Source: a virus. Taken from it: DNA of 34,716 nt. Made by a program: the position numbers and the translations under genes. Positions within the stretch are counted from its first letter, which is position 1. Every line of letters starts with the position of its first letter. Positions 1-6,474 of this stretch are shown here, in pieces. Below the pieces are notes generated by a model, which was given only the letters and a program-made list of their open reading frames with translations, was not told where the DNA came from and did not search any database. The stretch is from IMG/VR virus record IMGVR_UViG_3300046012_000219, positions 1 through 34,716 of that record, one strand, 5' to 3'.

Positions 1-1453
1 AATTCGCTTCGACCTCGAGCTGCGGGATCGCGGCGTTCTCGACGATCAGCGCCGGGATGCCGTCGCGGCCGTAGGCGCGCTCGGCGAGCTTCAACACGTC
101 GACGCGTGCGTGCAGGTCACCGGTGGCCGCTTGCAGCTGGCCGAGCTCTGCTTGTGCCGCGGCGATCTGTTCGAGCCGCTGCTCGGCCCGAGCGAGCTCG
201 GCGGCGCGCTGCTCGAGCGTGGCGCGGGTGTCGCGGACGGTGCCCTTCGCGATCGCGACGGCACGTTCCGCGACCGTCAGATCGCCGGCGTCGATGTTCT
301 CGGCGTCGATGGCGGACTGCTTCGCGTCGAGCGTGACGCCTGCCGCCGCGGCCTGTTCTAGGAGCGGTGTCCGTGCCGCCGCCAGCCGCTCGAGGTGGCT
401 GATCCGCTCGGCGAGCTCGCCCTGCTGTATGGCCGCGGCGCGCGCTGCGACGAGCTGGAGTTCGATCGGCCGCGGATCATCGAGCGCCGGGGGAATCTCG
501 ATCTGCTCGAGCTGCTCATGCAGGCCGGCGATCGCCTCGAGGTCCGCGGACGCCTGCGTGTCGATCTCCGCGGCGCCCTGATCGAGACCAGTCGCCTCGT
601 CACGGTAGGACTGCGCTGCCCGCGCCGCCGCTTCGGCACCGAGCGTCTGCCCGCAACGATCGCACGACGAGGCTTCGCCGATGTGGTCGTCGAGATGCTG
701 GGCCTTCGCACGGGCTTCGTTCGCATCAGCGTGAAGCGCGAGCGCCTGGTCGACCAGCCGGCCACGCGCGAGATCACGCTGTTCGATCTGCGCGGCGAGC
801 TCGTCACGCCGGCGACGCGCGTCGAGGACCGCCTGCGCCGCTTGGGTCAGATCGGCAAGCCTCGCCTCGAGGTCCCGGATCCGTGCGGCGTCAGCGGCGA
901 CCTCGTCGAGTTCGACACGGCAGTCGTCGAGCGCGGCTGCGGCGGCGTGCGTCTGGCCGAGCTGCTCGTGCAGCCGGTCGTACTCCTGCCGGGCTGCTGC
1001 GAGTTCGGCGCCCAGTCGCAGAAGCCGCTCGTTCTTCGCCGCGATCGCGGCGTGCTGCTCCTGCGCCTGCTCGAGCCTCTGCTCCGCGTCGACGACGAGC
1101 TCGGCGGCACCGTCACGCTGCCGGCGGACGAGATCCCGGGCGGCGATCGCGGCTGGCTGGTCGGCGACGGTCGCCGCGAGCCGCTCCTGGTTCGTCGACG
1201 CGGCGACCAGCTCACGCTCGACGTCGCGCAGCTCAGCGCGCGCACGGTCGAGCATCCGGTCCCACAACCCGAGGCCGAGGATCTCCGCGAGGATCGCCTT
1301 CCGATCGCGCGGCTGCGCCTCCGTGAACGCCGCACCGTCGCCCTGGCGGAGGAACGCTGACGCACGGAACGTCGTCCGCGACAGGCCGAGGGTCGTCTCG
1401 ATTGCCTCCTGAGTGGCCGTGGTCGTCTCGCGGGTGAGTGCAACCCACGTCAT
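1..1453 (-). CDS. sbcC: SbcC/Rad50-like ATPase, C-terminal fragment (runs off the window)
   Basis: This is the larger piece of a split SbcC (Rad50 family) protein, the ATPase partner of the SbcD nuclease in double-strand-end processing. Reading from ATG 1453 I checked every codon down to position 2 and found no stop, giving about 484 visible residues; the 3' end lies outside the window. Near the N-terminus is the Q-loop region (SAFLRQGDGAAF, Gln at residue 37). A long coiled-coil-like stretch rich in Glu, Ala, Arg and Leu carries a zinc hook CDRC (Cys264 and Cys267, encoded at 653-664). The visible end reads like the returning coiled coil and start of the second ATPase lobe (GRDGIPALIVENAAIPQLE). 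It has no Walker A; that motif is in the separate ORF at 1920-2225. Its ATG overlaps the stop of the endonuclease gene (ATGA at 1450-1453), so translation is probably coupled. The signature and Walker B motifs are expected beyond the window edge. Confidence 0.9.
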   Translation of the reverse strand, partial: MTWVALTRETTTATQEAIETTLGLSRTTFRASAFLRQGDGAAFTEAQPRDRKAILAEILGLGLWDRMLDRARAELRDVERELVAASTNQERLAATVADQPAAIAARDLVRRQRDGAAELVVDAEQRLEQAQEQHAAIAAKNERLLRLGAELAAARQEYDRLHEQLGQTHAAAAALDDCRVELDEVAADAARIRDLEARLADLTQAAQAVLDARRRRDELAAQIEQRDLARGRLVDQALALHADANEARAKAQHLDDHIGEASSCDRCGQTLGAEAAARAAQSYRDEATGLDQGAAEIDTQASADLEAIAGLHEQLEQIEIPPALDDPRPIELQLVAARAAAIQQGELAERISHLERLAAARTPLLEQAAAAGVTLDAKQSAIDAENIDAGDLTVAERAVAIAKGTVRDTRATLEQRAAELARAEQRLEQIAAAQAELGQLQAATGDLHARVDVLKLAERAYGRDGIPALIVENAAIPQLEVEAN

Positions 1454-1920
1454 GCGAGCACCGACCGATGCAGGCGCCTGTAGGCGCGCTGCTGGCAATC
1501 ACGGGAGCAGTACCGTTGCTTCGCTGCGTTCGGCCCGATCGTCTTGGGTTGGAAGTTCACGCCGCATTGAGGGCACGCGCGAAGGCGCATGGCGTGCTCG
1601 CGCCACCGTGTGCGCATCGCCAGCATCTCCTTGGCCCGCGCAGAACGGCGCGCACCGAGGTACGGCAGGAGTAGATGGAGAACCGCCTCGCCGCCGTCGC
1701 CATCGGCCTGCCAGCGCCAGAGGTGACGATGATGCGGCCGACGAAGAGTCCCGTCGCCGCGCACGGCGCCGATCCTGACGATCGCGGCGAACCTCCGCAC
1801 GATGTCCTCGTCCGCCATGACGAGCGCGACGTGACGCGCCGACCTTCCGCGGTGCCCGGTGATGCAGCCCTCGCCCTCGAAGAGGCCGGCCGCCCACGCG
1901 ATCTGCTGATCGCGCGTCAT
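1450..1920 (-). CDS. LAGLIDADG homing endonuclease inserted in sbcC
   Basis: A 156-residue protein with a LAGLIDADG-type motif at residues 9-20 (WAAGLFEGEGCI, with Glu17 at the expected catalytic acid position), followed by a basic region typical of a single-motif, homodimeric enzyme. The C-terminus has a possible zinc site: CPQC (Cys116, Cys119) and CSRDC (Cys138, Cys142). Such enzymes cut a specific DNA site and drive copying of their own gene into it. The gene fills exactly the gap between the two sbcC fragments: its ATG overlaps the stop of the N-fragment (TGATGA) and its stop overlaps the ATG of the C-fragment. No non-coding flank exists for a group I intron. The three reading frames differ, so it is not an intein. 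The most likely reading is a free-standing homing endonuclease gene that split sbcC. Confidence 0.87.
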   Translation of the reverse strand: MTRDQQIAWAAGLFEGEGCITGHRGRSARHVALVMADEDIVRRFAAIVRIGAVRGDGTLRRPHHRHLWRWQADGDGGEAVLHLLLPYLGARRSARAKEMLAMRTRWREHAMRLRACPQCGVNFQPKTIGPNAAKQRYCSRDCQQRAYRRLHRSVLA

Positions 1921-2225
1921 CAGTCCTCCCACTTCTCGAAGTCCAGCGTCGTTTTGCCTCTGCCGGCGGCGTTGTAGGTGCGCCTGACCCGGTAGAGCTC
2001 GCCGGCGTGCTCGAACTCGAGCTGCAGCTCGAGCCGTTCTTCGCCCGATGTGAGCAGCGGCGGCAGCTCGCCGCGGTCGGCGAACAGCGCGATATCGACG
2101 AGGTTCAGGATGGAGGACTTCCCGGCGCCGTTCGGTCCGGTCACGGCGACGCATCCGTCCGGAAGAGCGATGTCGAGATCCGGGAAGGTCCGGTAGTTCG
2201 TCGCGGTTAGATGACGGGGGTTCAC
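1920..2225 (-). CDS. sbcC: SbcC/Rad50-like ATPase, N-terminal fragment (Walker A)
   Basis: A 101-residue ORF holding the start of an SbcC/Rad50 ATPase lobe. It has the typical opening (NYRTFPDLDIALPDG) and a Walker A P-loop GPNGAGKSS at residues 30-38. It ends after the beta strand YRVRRTYNAAGRGKTTLDFE with KWED and a stop. The family continues directly into the sequence found at the start of the ORF beginning at 1453 (TWVALTRET, then the Q-loop), so this is one gene in two pieces with the homing endonuclease between. The GTG start at 2225 is supported by GGAGG at 2231-2235 with a 5-base gap. If functional, this fragment must associate with the C-terminal fragment to rebuild the ATP-binding lobe. 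Confidence 0.88.
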   Translation of the reverse strand: MNPRHLTATNYRTFPDLDIALPDGCVAVTGPNGAGKSSILNLVDIALFADRGELPPLLTSGEERLELQLEFEHAGELYRVRRTYNAAGRGKTTLDFEKWED

Positions 2226-2230
2226 CGGGA

Positions 2231-2235
2231 CCTCC
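2231..2235 (-). promoter_or_regulatory. Ribosome binding site of the sbcC N-fragment
   Basis: GGAGG on the minus strand, 5 bases before GTG 2225, fixes the start of the sbcC N-terminal fragment. It lies in a 30-base gap whose minus strand can also be read as a 12-codon ORF (2222-2260) overlapping both neighbours by GTGA. Confidence 0.7.
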
Positions 2236-2256
2236 GCAGCGGGATGGACGTGCCGC

Positions 2257-2466
2257 TCACCAGCGACTCCATTCGATACGCGGAAGGTGCCGGAGCGACA
2301 GAATCAGGACGTGGTTGTAGGTGCGGATCGTCCAGCGAACGCGCTTCCCCCAAGTGATGTCGAGCAGGCGCGGCGTGCCGATGAAGATGCCGTTGCGGCC
2401 CAGCGTTACCCCGAACTGCTGCTTCGGCTTCGACGTAGGGCGGAGCGTTCTCAGCGAGCCAGTCAC
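2257..2466 (-). CDS. Small unknown protein between sbcD and sbcC
   Basis: A 69-residue basic protein starting at GTG 2466, overlapping the sbcD stop by GTGA. I do not recognise a family. It is rich in beta-branched and aromatic residues (GVTLGRNGIFIGTP, then WTIRTYNHVLILSLRHL), suggesting a small beta-sheet fold. Its location inside the sbcD-sbcC operon with coupled starts suggests a role linked to recombination or just co-expression. A longer upstream start (2544) exists in this frame but would lie deep in sbcD and is unlikely. Confidence 0.65.
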   Translation of the reverse strand: MTGSLRTLRPTSKPKQQFGVTLGRNGIFIGTPRLLDITWGKRVRWTIRTYNHVLILSLRHLPRIEWSRW

Positions 2467-3722
2467 GCGCCGACCTCCTGCAGATAACGAGCGCTCAGGT
2501 CCGCAAGCGGCGCACGATCTGGGATCTCGTTCGCGTCGCACCAAGCCTCGACCGCTACGAGCGGAGCGATGTCCTCGTCCATCCCGTCGACGCGTGCGCG
2601 CTCCGACCGGACGATGTCGCCCGTGATCGCGAACACCTTGTGGCAGCCGTCGAGGAGGGTGCGGAGCTTCGGCCAGTCGATCCGGCGTGCCTGCTCCTCC
2701 GTCGCGCGGTAGCGGATCTTCACGACGGCGTCGTCGAGCGGCATGTGTGTCGCGATCGCCGCGGCGACAGCATCCGTCTCGTCGACGCCGATCTCCTCAT
2801 GCCTGTCCGTCGTCAGGTCGATGTCCACCGTGACGAACCGGCGCGACTCGATCGGAACGAACCGTGCATCCGGCACCTCGCCGCCAACATCAAGCAGCCA
2901 GCACCCGTGCGGCGTCTTCGCCTCCCCGAAATCGACAGGCAGCGGCGACCCGGTATAGAAGAACGGGCTGCCCGACCTGGGTGCGCTCACGTCCATCCAG
3001 CCGAGCGCACCGTTGAAATCGGCCGCCTTGTGGATATGGCCGGCAACGACAGCGTCGAACCCGAGCGTGTTCAGCTCGTCTGCGTCAAGAACGACCTCGC
3101 GAAAGTCGTCGGTGATCGCGCCTGTAGGTGCGGATGCGCCGCTGATCGACCAGTGCGCGAGGAGGACGGCGGGAGTCTCGGCCGGGATCTCGGCGCGAAG
3201 CCCGCGCGCGGCTGCGACCAGCATCGCCGCCGCCTCCTCATGCAGCTGGTCTCGGTCGCCGCCGTCGCGTGCAGCGACGAGCAGACCGACGGGCGTCCAC
3301 GGCAGCGTCGCGATCGAGAAGCCTCCGGGGACGTAGGCCGGGCACACCTCGCCGTCGACGATGTGGATCACCTCGGGCCGCGTGGAGATGTGCCCGATTC
3401 CGCGCAACACCTCGGGTGCCTTCACGTCGCGCATGGCGGCGTCGTGGCGGCCGTTCCCGGTGATCCCGACGAACGGGATCCCCTGAACCTTGAGCTCGCC
3501 GAGCTGCTCCTGCGCGATCGCGTACATCTGCGGCGTGATCCGCTCAGCCGGACCGTCGAACATGTCGCCGGCGAACAGAACCGCGTCGACGGCGTTCTCG
3601 TTCGCGATCTGCACGATCATCGCGAGCACGTCCTGCTGATCGCAGAGCCGATCGCCCGGCTCGGCCCCATAGTCGGCGCCGGCGCCGAGGTGCAGATCGC
3701 CGAAGCACAGAAGCCGGGTCAC
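2463..3722 (-). CDS. sbcD: SbcD/Mre11-like metallophosphoesterase nuclease
   Basis: A 419-residue calcineurin-type phosphoesterase of the SbcD/Mre11 family, the nuclease subunit that works with SbcC at DNA ends and hairpins. Metal-binding motifs appear in the expected order: GDLHLG (Asp9, His11), GDMFD (Asp53), a GNHD-like motif written GNGRHD (Asn90, His93), AHWS (His190) and GHIHK (His229, His231). The usual motif is GNHD/E, so the two residues between Asn and His are unusual. About 190 residues after the last metal motif form the capping and C-terminal part, with partial similarity expected only. Start: GTG 3722 overlaps the upstream stop by GTGA. A start further upstream (3818) would overlap the previous gene and adds a low-complexity Arg-rich run, so it is rejected. 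Confidence 0.9.
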   Translation of the reverse strand: MTRLLCFGDLHLGAGADYGAEPGDRLCDQQDVLAMIVQIANENAVDAVLFAGDMFDGPAERITPQMYAIAQEQLGELKVQGIPFVGITGNGRHDAAMRDVKAPEVLRGIGHISTRPEVIHIVDGEVCPAYVPGGFSIATLPWTPVGLLVAARDGGDRDQLHEEAAAMLVAAARGLRAEIPAETPAVLLAHWSISGASAPTGAITDDFREVVLDADELNTLGFDAVVAGHIHKAADFNGALGWMDVSAPRSGSPFFYTGSPLPVDFGEAKTPHGCWLLDVGGEVPDARFVPIESRRFVTVDIDLTTDRHEEIGVDETDAVAAAIATHMPLDDAVVKIRYRATEEQARRIDWPKLRTLLDGCHKVFAITGDIVRSERARVDGMDEDIAPLVAVEAWCDANEIPDRAPLADLSARYLQEVGA

Positions 3723-3928
3723 GCGACCACCCGCAGCGAGTGCAGCTCGTCGACCTGCTCGACATACCACGCCTCGTCCTGCCACGACTCGTCGCCGTCG
3801 AGGTTCATTTCGACGCACGGCCGGCCGGTCAGGATCGCCGGGTGCTCACCACGTGTGACGGTGCCGTACCGGCCGTGGCGAGCGTCGGCGTGGTCGATCA
3901 CCTGGACGCGGGCGCCGACGTGGATCAC
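3719..3928 (-). CDS. Small KOW/SH3-like protein
   Basis: A 69-residue protein starting at GTG 3928, overlapping the previous stop by GTGA. The N-terminal half (ARVQVIDHADARHGRYGTVT) resembles a KOW/SH3-like small beta-barrel segment, in which a conserved glycine follows a basic turn. The C-terminal half is acidic with several tryptophans. It sits between a small ORF and sbcD in the recombination operon. Function is unknown; the SH3-like reading is by pattern only. Confidence 0.65.
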   Translation of the reverse strand: MIHVGARVQVIDHADARHGRYGTVTRGEHPAILTGRPCVEMNLDGDESWQDEAWYVEQVDELHSLRVVA

Positions 3929-4116
3929 GACGCCACCCCGAGCTCGCGGCACAGCTCGCGGTAGGACGCGACGGCCTGTCGGCGAAGTTCGGCGAGCTCC
4001 GGGTCGGTGACGCCGTCGACGATCTTGACCTCGAACTGTGGCTCGCGCTTCGCGTTCAGCGACACACGGATCGTCGACTTCGACTCGACCTGCTGCTCGT
4101 GCTCGGGCGCGCTCAC
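3925..4116 (-). CDS. Small unknown protein downstream of recT
   Basis: A 63-residue charged protein starting at GTG 4116, overlapping the recT stop by GTGA. It has a beta-strand-like middle (TIRVSLNAKREPQFEVKIVDG) and a helical C-terminus (ELAELRRQAVASYRELCREL). No family recognised. The tight coupling to recT and the conserved-looking composition support it as real. Confidence 0.65.
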   Translation of the reverse strand: MSAPEHEQQVESKSTIRVSLNAKREPQFEVKIVDGVTDPELAELRRQAVASYRELCRELGVAS

Positions 4117-5243
4117 GCTGCCGCCGCTTCCTTCTCGGCGAGCACCTGCTGGTACAGCTCCGGCTTGTGAACCCGGCAGAAATTCCACACCGCGGTCGAC
4201 ACGACCGGGTTCAGGTCGTCCTTGCGGAGCCCGTACACGAACCAGCCGTCCGACCCTTCGATGCCCGCGATCTCGCCGAGCGTCTTGCCGACGTGCTTCC
4301 CGGACGGCAACTCGAAGATCGCCGCCTCGTTCGCGGCGGCCTCGATCGCTGCCTGTTCGTCCGCGTTCAACTCGGGACGGTCAAGGTCGGGCTCGTCGTC
4401 TGGGCCAGGAGCCGCCGACACACCGGGGTCAGGTGGTGCGTCGGCGGCCTGCTGGCTGTCGCCACCCTGCTCCGCCGTCGGTGTCCCTGTAGTCGGGGGA
4501 ACCGTTGAGGGGGCGGCGATCTGCCGGGCCGGGGGAGAATCAGGCCCGTACAGACTCTCGATAGCTTCGGCCGGGTCGATGCTGACCGCGTCGACGATGC
4601 GGAAGAGCCGCTCGCGGTCGGCGTCCGTCAGTGGCAGCTCCTTTACGACGGCCTTCGCGGGCGTCTTGGCCCACATTTCGTCTGGCCACTTGTCCCAGAT
4701 CTGCTTGGTCGTCGCGATCTCGCGCCGCTTGAGGATGTCGACGGCGTACATCACCTTGATCTGGCGGCGGCCGTCCCGATGCGTCGCGATCGCGTATGCA
4801 GCGATGAGGTCACCGCGGTCGAGGCCGGGGCGCGGCAACCGATGCTGGATCGACGGCGGCTCCTCGGTGTACTCGAACTCGTCGTGCTCGCGCACGGACC
4901 GGTAGCGGAGCGCCCAGCCGAAGTCCGCGGCGGTCTTCTGCAGCCCGTACACCATCGGCTGGAACACGGCTTTGCCGCCACGCCCGACGATCGCGGCTTC
5001 CTTCCCGTCCGGCATAAGGCCGGCGGCGGCCGCCTGCACGAACGCGCGCATGATCGACTGCTGGTCGGGGATCTTCGCTATCTCCGCGTTCGTCATGATC
5101 GCGGTCGTCGCGATACGCGCGAACCGCTCCGGCGTGACGGTTGGAGGGAGCACCATCGCGATCTGCTGCTTGAACGCGTCACCGCGAACAGCCGCGACGA
5201 GCTGCTGCTCCGGGGTGCGCTGGACTACGTCAGTCCCAGTCAT
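4113..5243 (-). CDS. recT: RecT-family single-strand DNA annealing protein with C-terminal extension
   Basis: A 376-residue RecT-type annealase, which coats and pairs single-stranded DNA in phage recombination. The core (about residues 15-225) has hallmark features: TPERFARIATTAI, then SIMRAFVQAAAAGLMPDGKE, QPMVYGLQKTA and the later WAKTPAKAVVKEL. A linker rich in Pro, Ala, Asp and Gln (about 230-300) leads to a C-terminal segment (about 310-376) with FELPSGKHVGKTLGEI and GWFVYGLRK, resembling the small G-K-x-x-GKTL domain (DUF3820/ExoX C-terminal type) found on some nucleases. Start ATG 5243 follows AAGGAG. The partner exonuclease is usually RecE/YqaJ/lambda Exo; none is seen here, but SbcCD is in the same operon. 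Confidence 0.93.
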   Translation of the reverse strand: MTGTDVVQRTPEQQLVAAVRGDAFKQQIAMVLPPTVTPERFARIATTAIMTNAEIAKIPDQQSIMRAFVQAAAAGLMPDGKEAAIVGRGGKAVFQPMVYGLQKTAADFGWALRYRSVREHDEFEYTEEPPSIQHRLPRPGLDRGDLIAAYAIATHRDGRRQIKVMYAVDILKRREIATTKQIWDKWPDEMWAKTPAKAVVKELPLTDADRERLFRIVDAVSIDPAEAIESLYGPDSPPARQIAAPSTVPPTTGTPTAEQGGDSQQAADAPPDPGVSAAPGPDDEPDLDRPELNADEQAAIEAAANEAAIFELPSGKHVGKTLGEIAGIEGSDGWFVYGLRKDDLNPVVSTAVWNFCRVHKPELYQQVLAEKEAAAA

Positions 5244-5260
5244 AGGTTGTGGGGCTCCTT

Positions 5261-5482
5261 TCAGACGTGGCGGCGCAGACGCGCCAAACGGTTTCCTGCA
5301 TCGATCACAGGCCTACGGATCGCCGCTACCGCGACGGCAAGCTGGTCGTCTTCGATGTCGGCGACTACGCACGACAAATCGGTCTGCAGCTCGTTCAGCC
5401 GTGCGGCCAACCTGAACGCCTGCTCGATCCGGTAGTCGCGCTCCTCGAGCGCCTCGACGAGGCGATCCGCCACCGTCGTCAC
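5261..5482 (-). CDS. Small helical protein upstream of recT
   Basis: A 73-residue protein starting at GTG 5482, overlapping the stop of the upstream membrane protein by GTGA. It is predicted to be mostly helical (ADRLVEALEERDYRIEQAFR and later helices). No family recognised. A longer start at 5551 exists in the frame but would lie inside the upstream gene. Confidence 0.6.
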   Translation of the reverse strand: MTTVADRLVEALEERDYRIEQAFRLAARLNELQTDLSCVVADIEDDQLAVAVAAIRRPVIDAGNRLARLRRHV

Positions 5483-5655
5483 GACACCCTCCGCTCGAGG
5501 TGCGCCCCAACAACGCAGATCGCGATCACAGCCGCCAGGAGGGCGAGGCACCAGAGGACGCCGGCGTCGGCGCCCATCGCGTCGTAGTGGAGAGCCGTGT
5601 AGGCCGCGACCGCGAGCGGGAACATCGCCAAGCTGAGAGCGGCGAGCAACCTCAC
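5479..5655 (-). CDS. Small two-span membrane protein
   Basis: A 58-residue protein starting at GTG 5655, overlapping the stop of the HTH gene by GTGA. It has two hydrophobic segments (about residues 3-20 and 30-50) joined by a short polar loop, and ends in a basic tail (ERRVS). It is the second gene of the early operon. Function unknown; it might act at the membrane in exclusion or lysogeny, but nothing in the sequence proves this. The longer reading of this frame up to 6063 crosses the operator and is rejected. Confidence 0.6.
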   Translation of the reverse strand: MRLLAALSLAMFPLAVAAYTALHYDAMGADAGVLWCLALLAAVIAICVVGAHLERRVS

Positions 5656-5915
5656 GCGGCAGCCTTTTTGAGTGGTTCTCCTGTGAAGAAGAACGACATC
5701 GGCTTCTTGAGCACCGCCGCGTAGCGGCGAAGGTTCGCGTTGCCTGGGGCGTTGTCGCCGGCGCGATGCTTTTGCACGAGGCGCAGGCTGATCCCGATCT
5801 CGTGGGCGAGGTCTTCGGTCTTCAGCCCGAGCTCTTCCTGCGCGTCCCGGATGCGGGCCGCGATGATCAGCTTGACCGGGTCGGCCTCGCCGTGGCGTGG
5901 TTCGTGTCGCGTCAT
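5652..5915 (-). CDS. HTH (XRE/Cro-like) regulator, first gene of the early operon
   Basis: An 87-residue DNA-binding protein with an XRE-type helix-turn-helix: ARIRDAQEELGLKTEDLAHE followed by IGISLRLVQKHRAGDNAPG. The C-terminal part (RRYAAVLKKPMSFFF) matches XRE proteins. It heads the recT-sbcCD operon and faces the plus-strand HTH gene at 5956 across the 5919-5952 operator, as a Cro-like gene would. I chose ATG 5915 because the likely -10 on this strand (5929-5924) puts the transcript start near 5917, so the mRNA is leaderless. The earlier in-frame start at 5942 lies inside the promoter. Which regulator plays repressor and which Cro is not certain. Confidence 0.85.
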   Translation of the reverse strand: MTRHEPRHGEADPVKLIIAARIRDAQEELGLKTEDLAHEIGISLRLVQKHRAGDNAPGNANLRRYAAVLKKPMSFFFTGEPLKKAAA

Positions 5916-5918
5916 CCA

Positions 5919-5947
5919 TTGACACGGTATACGACACAGCATAACGT
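5919..5947 (+). promoter_or_regulatory. Promoter for the plus-strand HTH gene
   Basis: -35 TTGACA at 5919-5924, 17-base spacer, -10 TAACGT at 5942-5947 (TAnnnT). The expected transcript start lies at about 5954-5956, on or next to ATG 5956, so the message would be leaderless. Confidence 0.7.
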
Positions 5948-5952
5948 GTCAA
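5924..5952 (-). promoter_or_regulatory. Promoter for the minus-strand early operon
   Basis: -35 TTGACA at 5952-5947, 17-base spacer, -10 TACCGT at 5929-5924. The expected start near 5917 is 2 bases before ATG 5915. This promoter shares its DNA with the opposite one, so the two polymerases cannot bind at once. Confidence 0.7.
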
Positions 5953-5955
5953 GCG

Positions 5956-6474
5956 ATGGCACGTCATATGTCGGCGACACAGCTCGGCGGGCTGAGTACC
6001 TTCCTTCTGGAGATGGCCTTGGACAAGGCGCGCATGAAGGGTCGGCTCGCCGCTGTCCTGCAAGACGAACGGAGGATCAGAGGTCGCGGCGATGCACGGC
6101 GGTTCCCACAGCCCGAAATGGCTCGGCTGCTCGGTTACTCGCTACGCCAGTACCAGCGGCTCGAGGATCCCGATGATGGGTCGCTTCCCACGTGGGACGA
6201 CCTCAACGAGATCCTCGCGAAGCTTGGCCGTCCGCAGTCAGACATCTTCGCCGAGGAGTCCGACGAGCCGCCTCTCAACGGAGAGTTGGGAGCTACTCCT
6301 GATCCGCCAGAGGCGGCAACAGTCGAAGAAACCCGCGATCTCCGGATCCTCGTCGATGCCCTGCTGCGTGACCGTGGCCTCGACCCGGAGGAGATCCTCC
6401 GTGACGCCCGGCTTCGGAACGGAGAGCCTGAACCAGGAGCTGAAGATCGCGAAGCTCCTGGCGAAGCTGCCTGA
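5956..6474 (+). CDS. HTH regulator (probable phage repressor)
   Basis: A 172-residue protein with a helix-turn-helix-like region at about residues 50-75 (RRFPQPEMARLLGYSLRQYQ followed by RLED), resembling XRE/Cro domains. The C-terminal half is acidic and helical. It is transcribed divergently from the minus-strand HTH gene across the shared operator. Start choice: ATG 5956 fits a leaderless transcript; ATG 5968, ATG 6014 and the ATG before KGRLAAVL are alternatives. The last 182 bases are opposite another ORF (6293-6637, minus strand), so the true C-terminus could be shorter only if a frameshift exists. Most likely the immunity repressor, by position. Confidence 0.75.
   Translation: MARHMSATQLGGLSTFLLEMALDKARMKGRLAAVLQDERRIRGRGDARRFPQPEMARLLGYSLRQYQRLEDPDDGSLPTWDDLNEILAKLGRPQSDIFAEESDEPPLNGELGATPDPPEAATVEETRDLRILVDALLRDRGLDPEEILRDARLRNGEPEPGAEDREAPGEAA

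Larger units (their letters stand above)
5919..5952. promoter_or_regulatory. Symmetric divergent promoter/operator of the genetic switch
   Basis: A 34-bp interrupted palindrome. The arms TTGACACG (5919-5926) and CGTGTCAA (5945-5952) are perfect inverted copies, extended by TAT and ATA at mirrored positions. Each arm carries a -35 TTGACA for one strand. The symmetric layout and two flanking HTH genes indicate operator binding by one or both regulators. Confidence 0.82.

Noticed and set aside
395-1360. 321-residue plus-strand ORF
   Set aside because: It is the antisense of the sbcC C-terminal fragment, which has a zinc hook and Q-loop on the minus strand.
1450-1922. Intein or group I intron in sbcC
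   Set aside because: The two sbcC parts are in different frames with stop codons at the junctions, so no intein; the endonuclease ORF fills the insert completely, leaving no room for an intron core. An RNA test would still be decisive.
2640-4010. 456-residue plus-strand ORF
   Set aside because: Antisense of sbcD and its neighbour; the minus strand carries clear phosphoesterase motifs.
5479-6063. 194-residue version of the small membrane protein
   Set aside because: It would cross the HTH gene and the operator; GTG 5655 with a GTGA overlap fits the operon.
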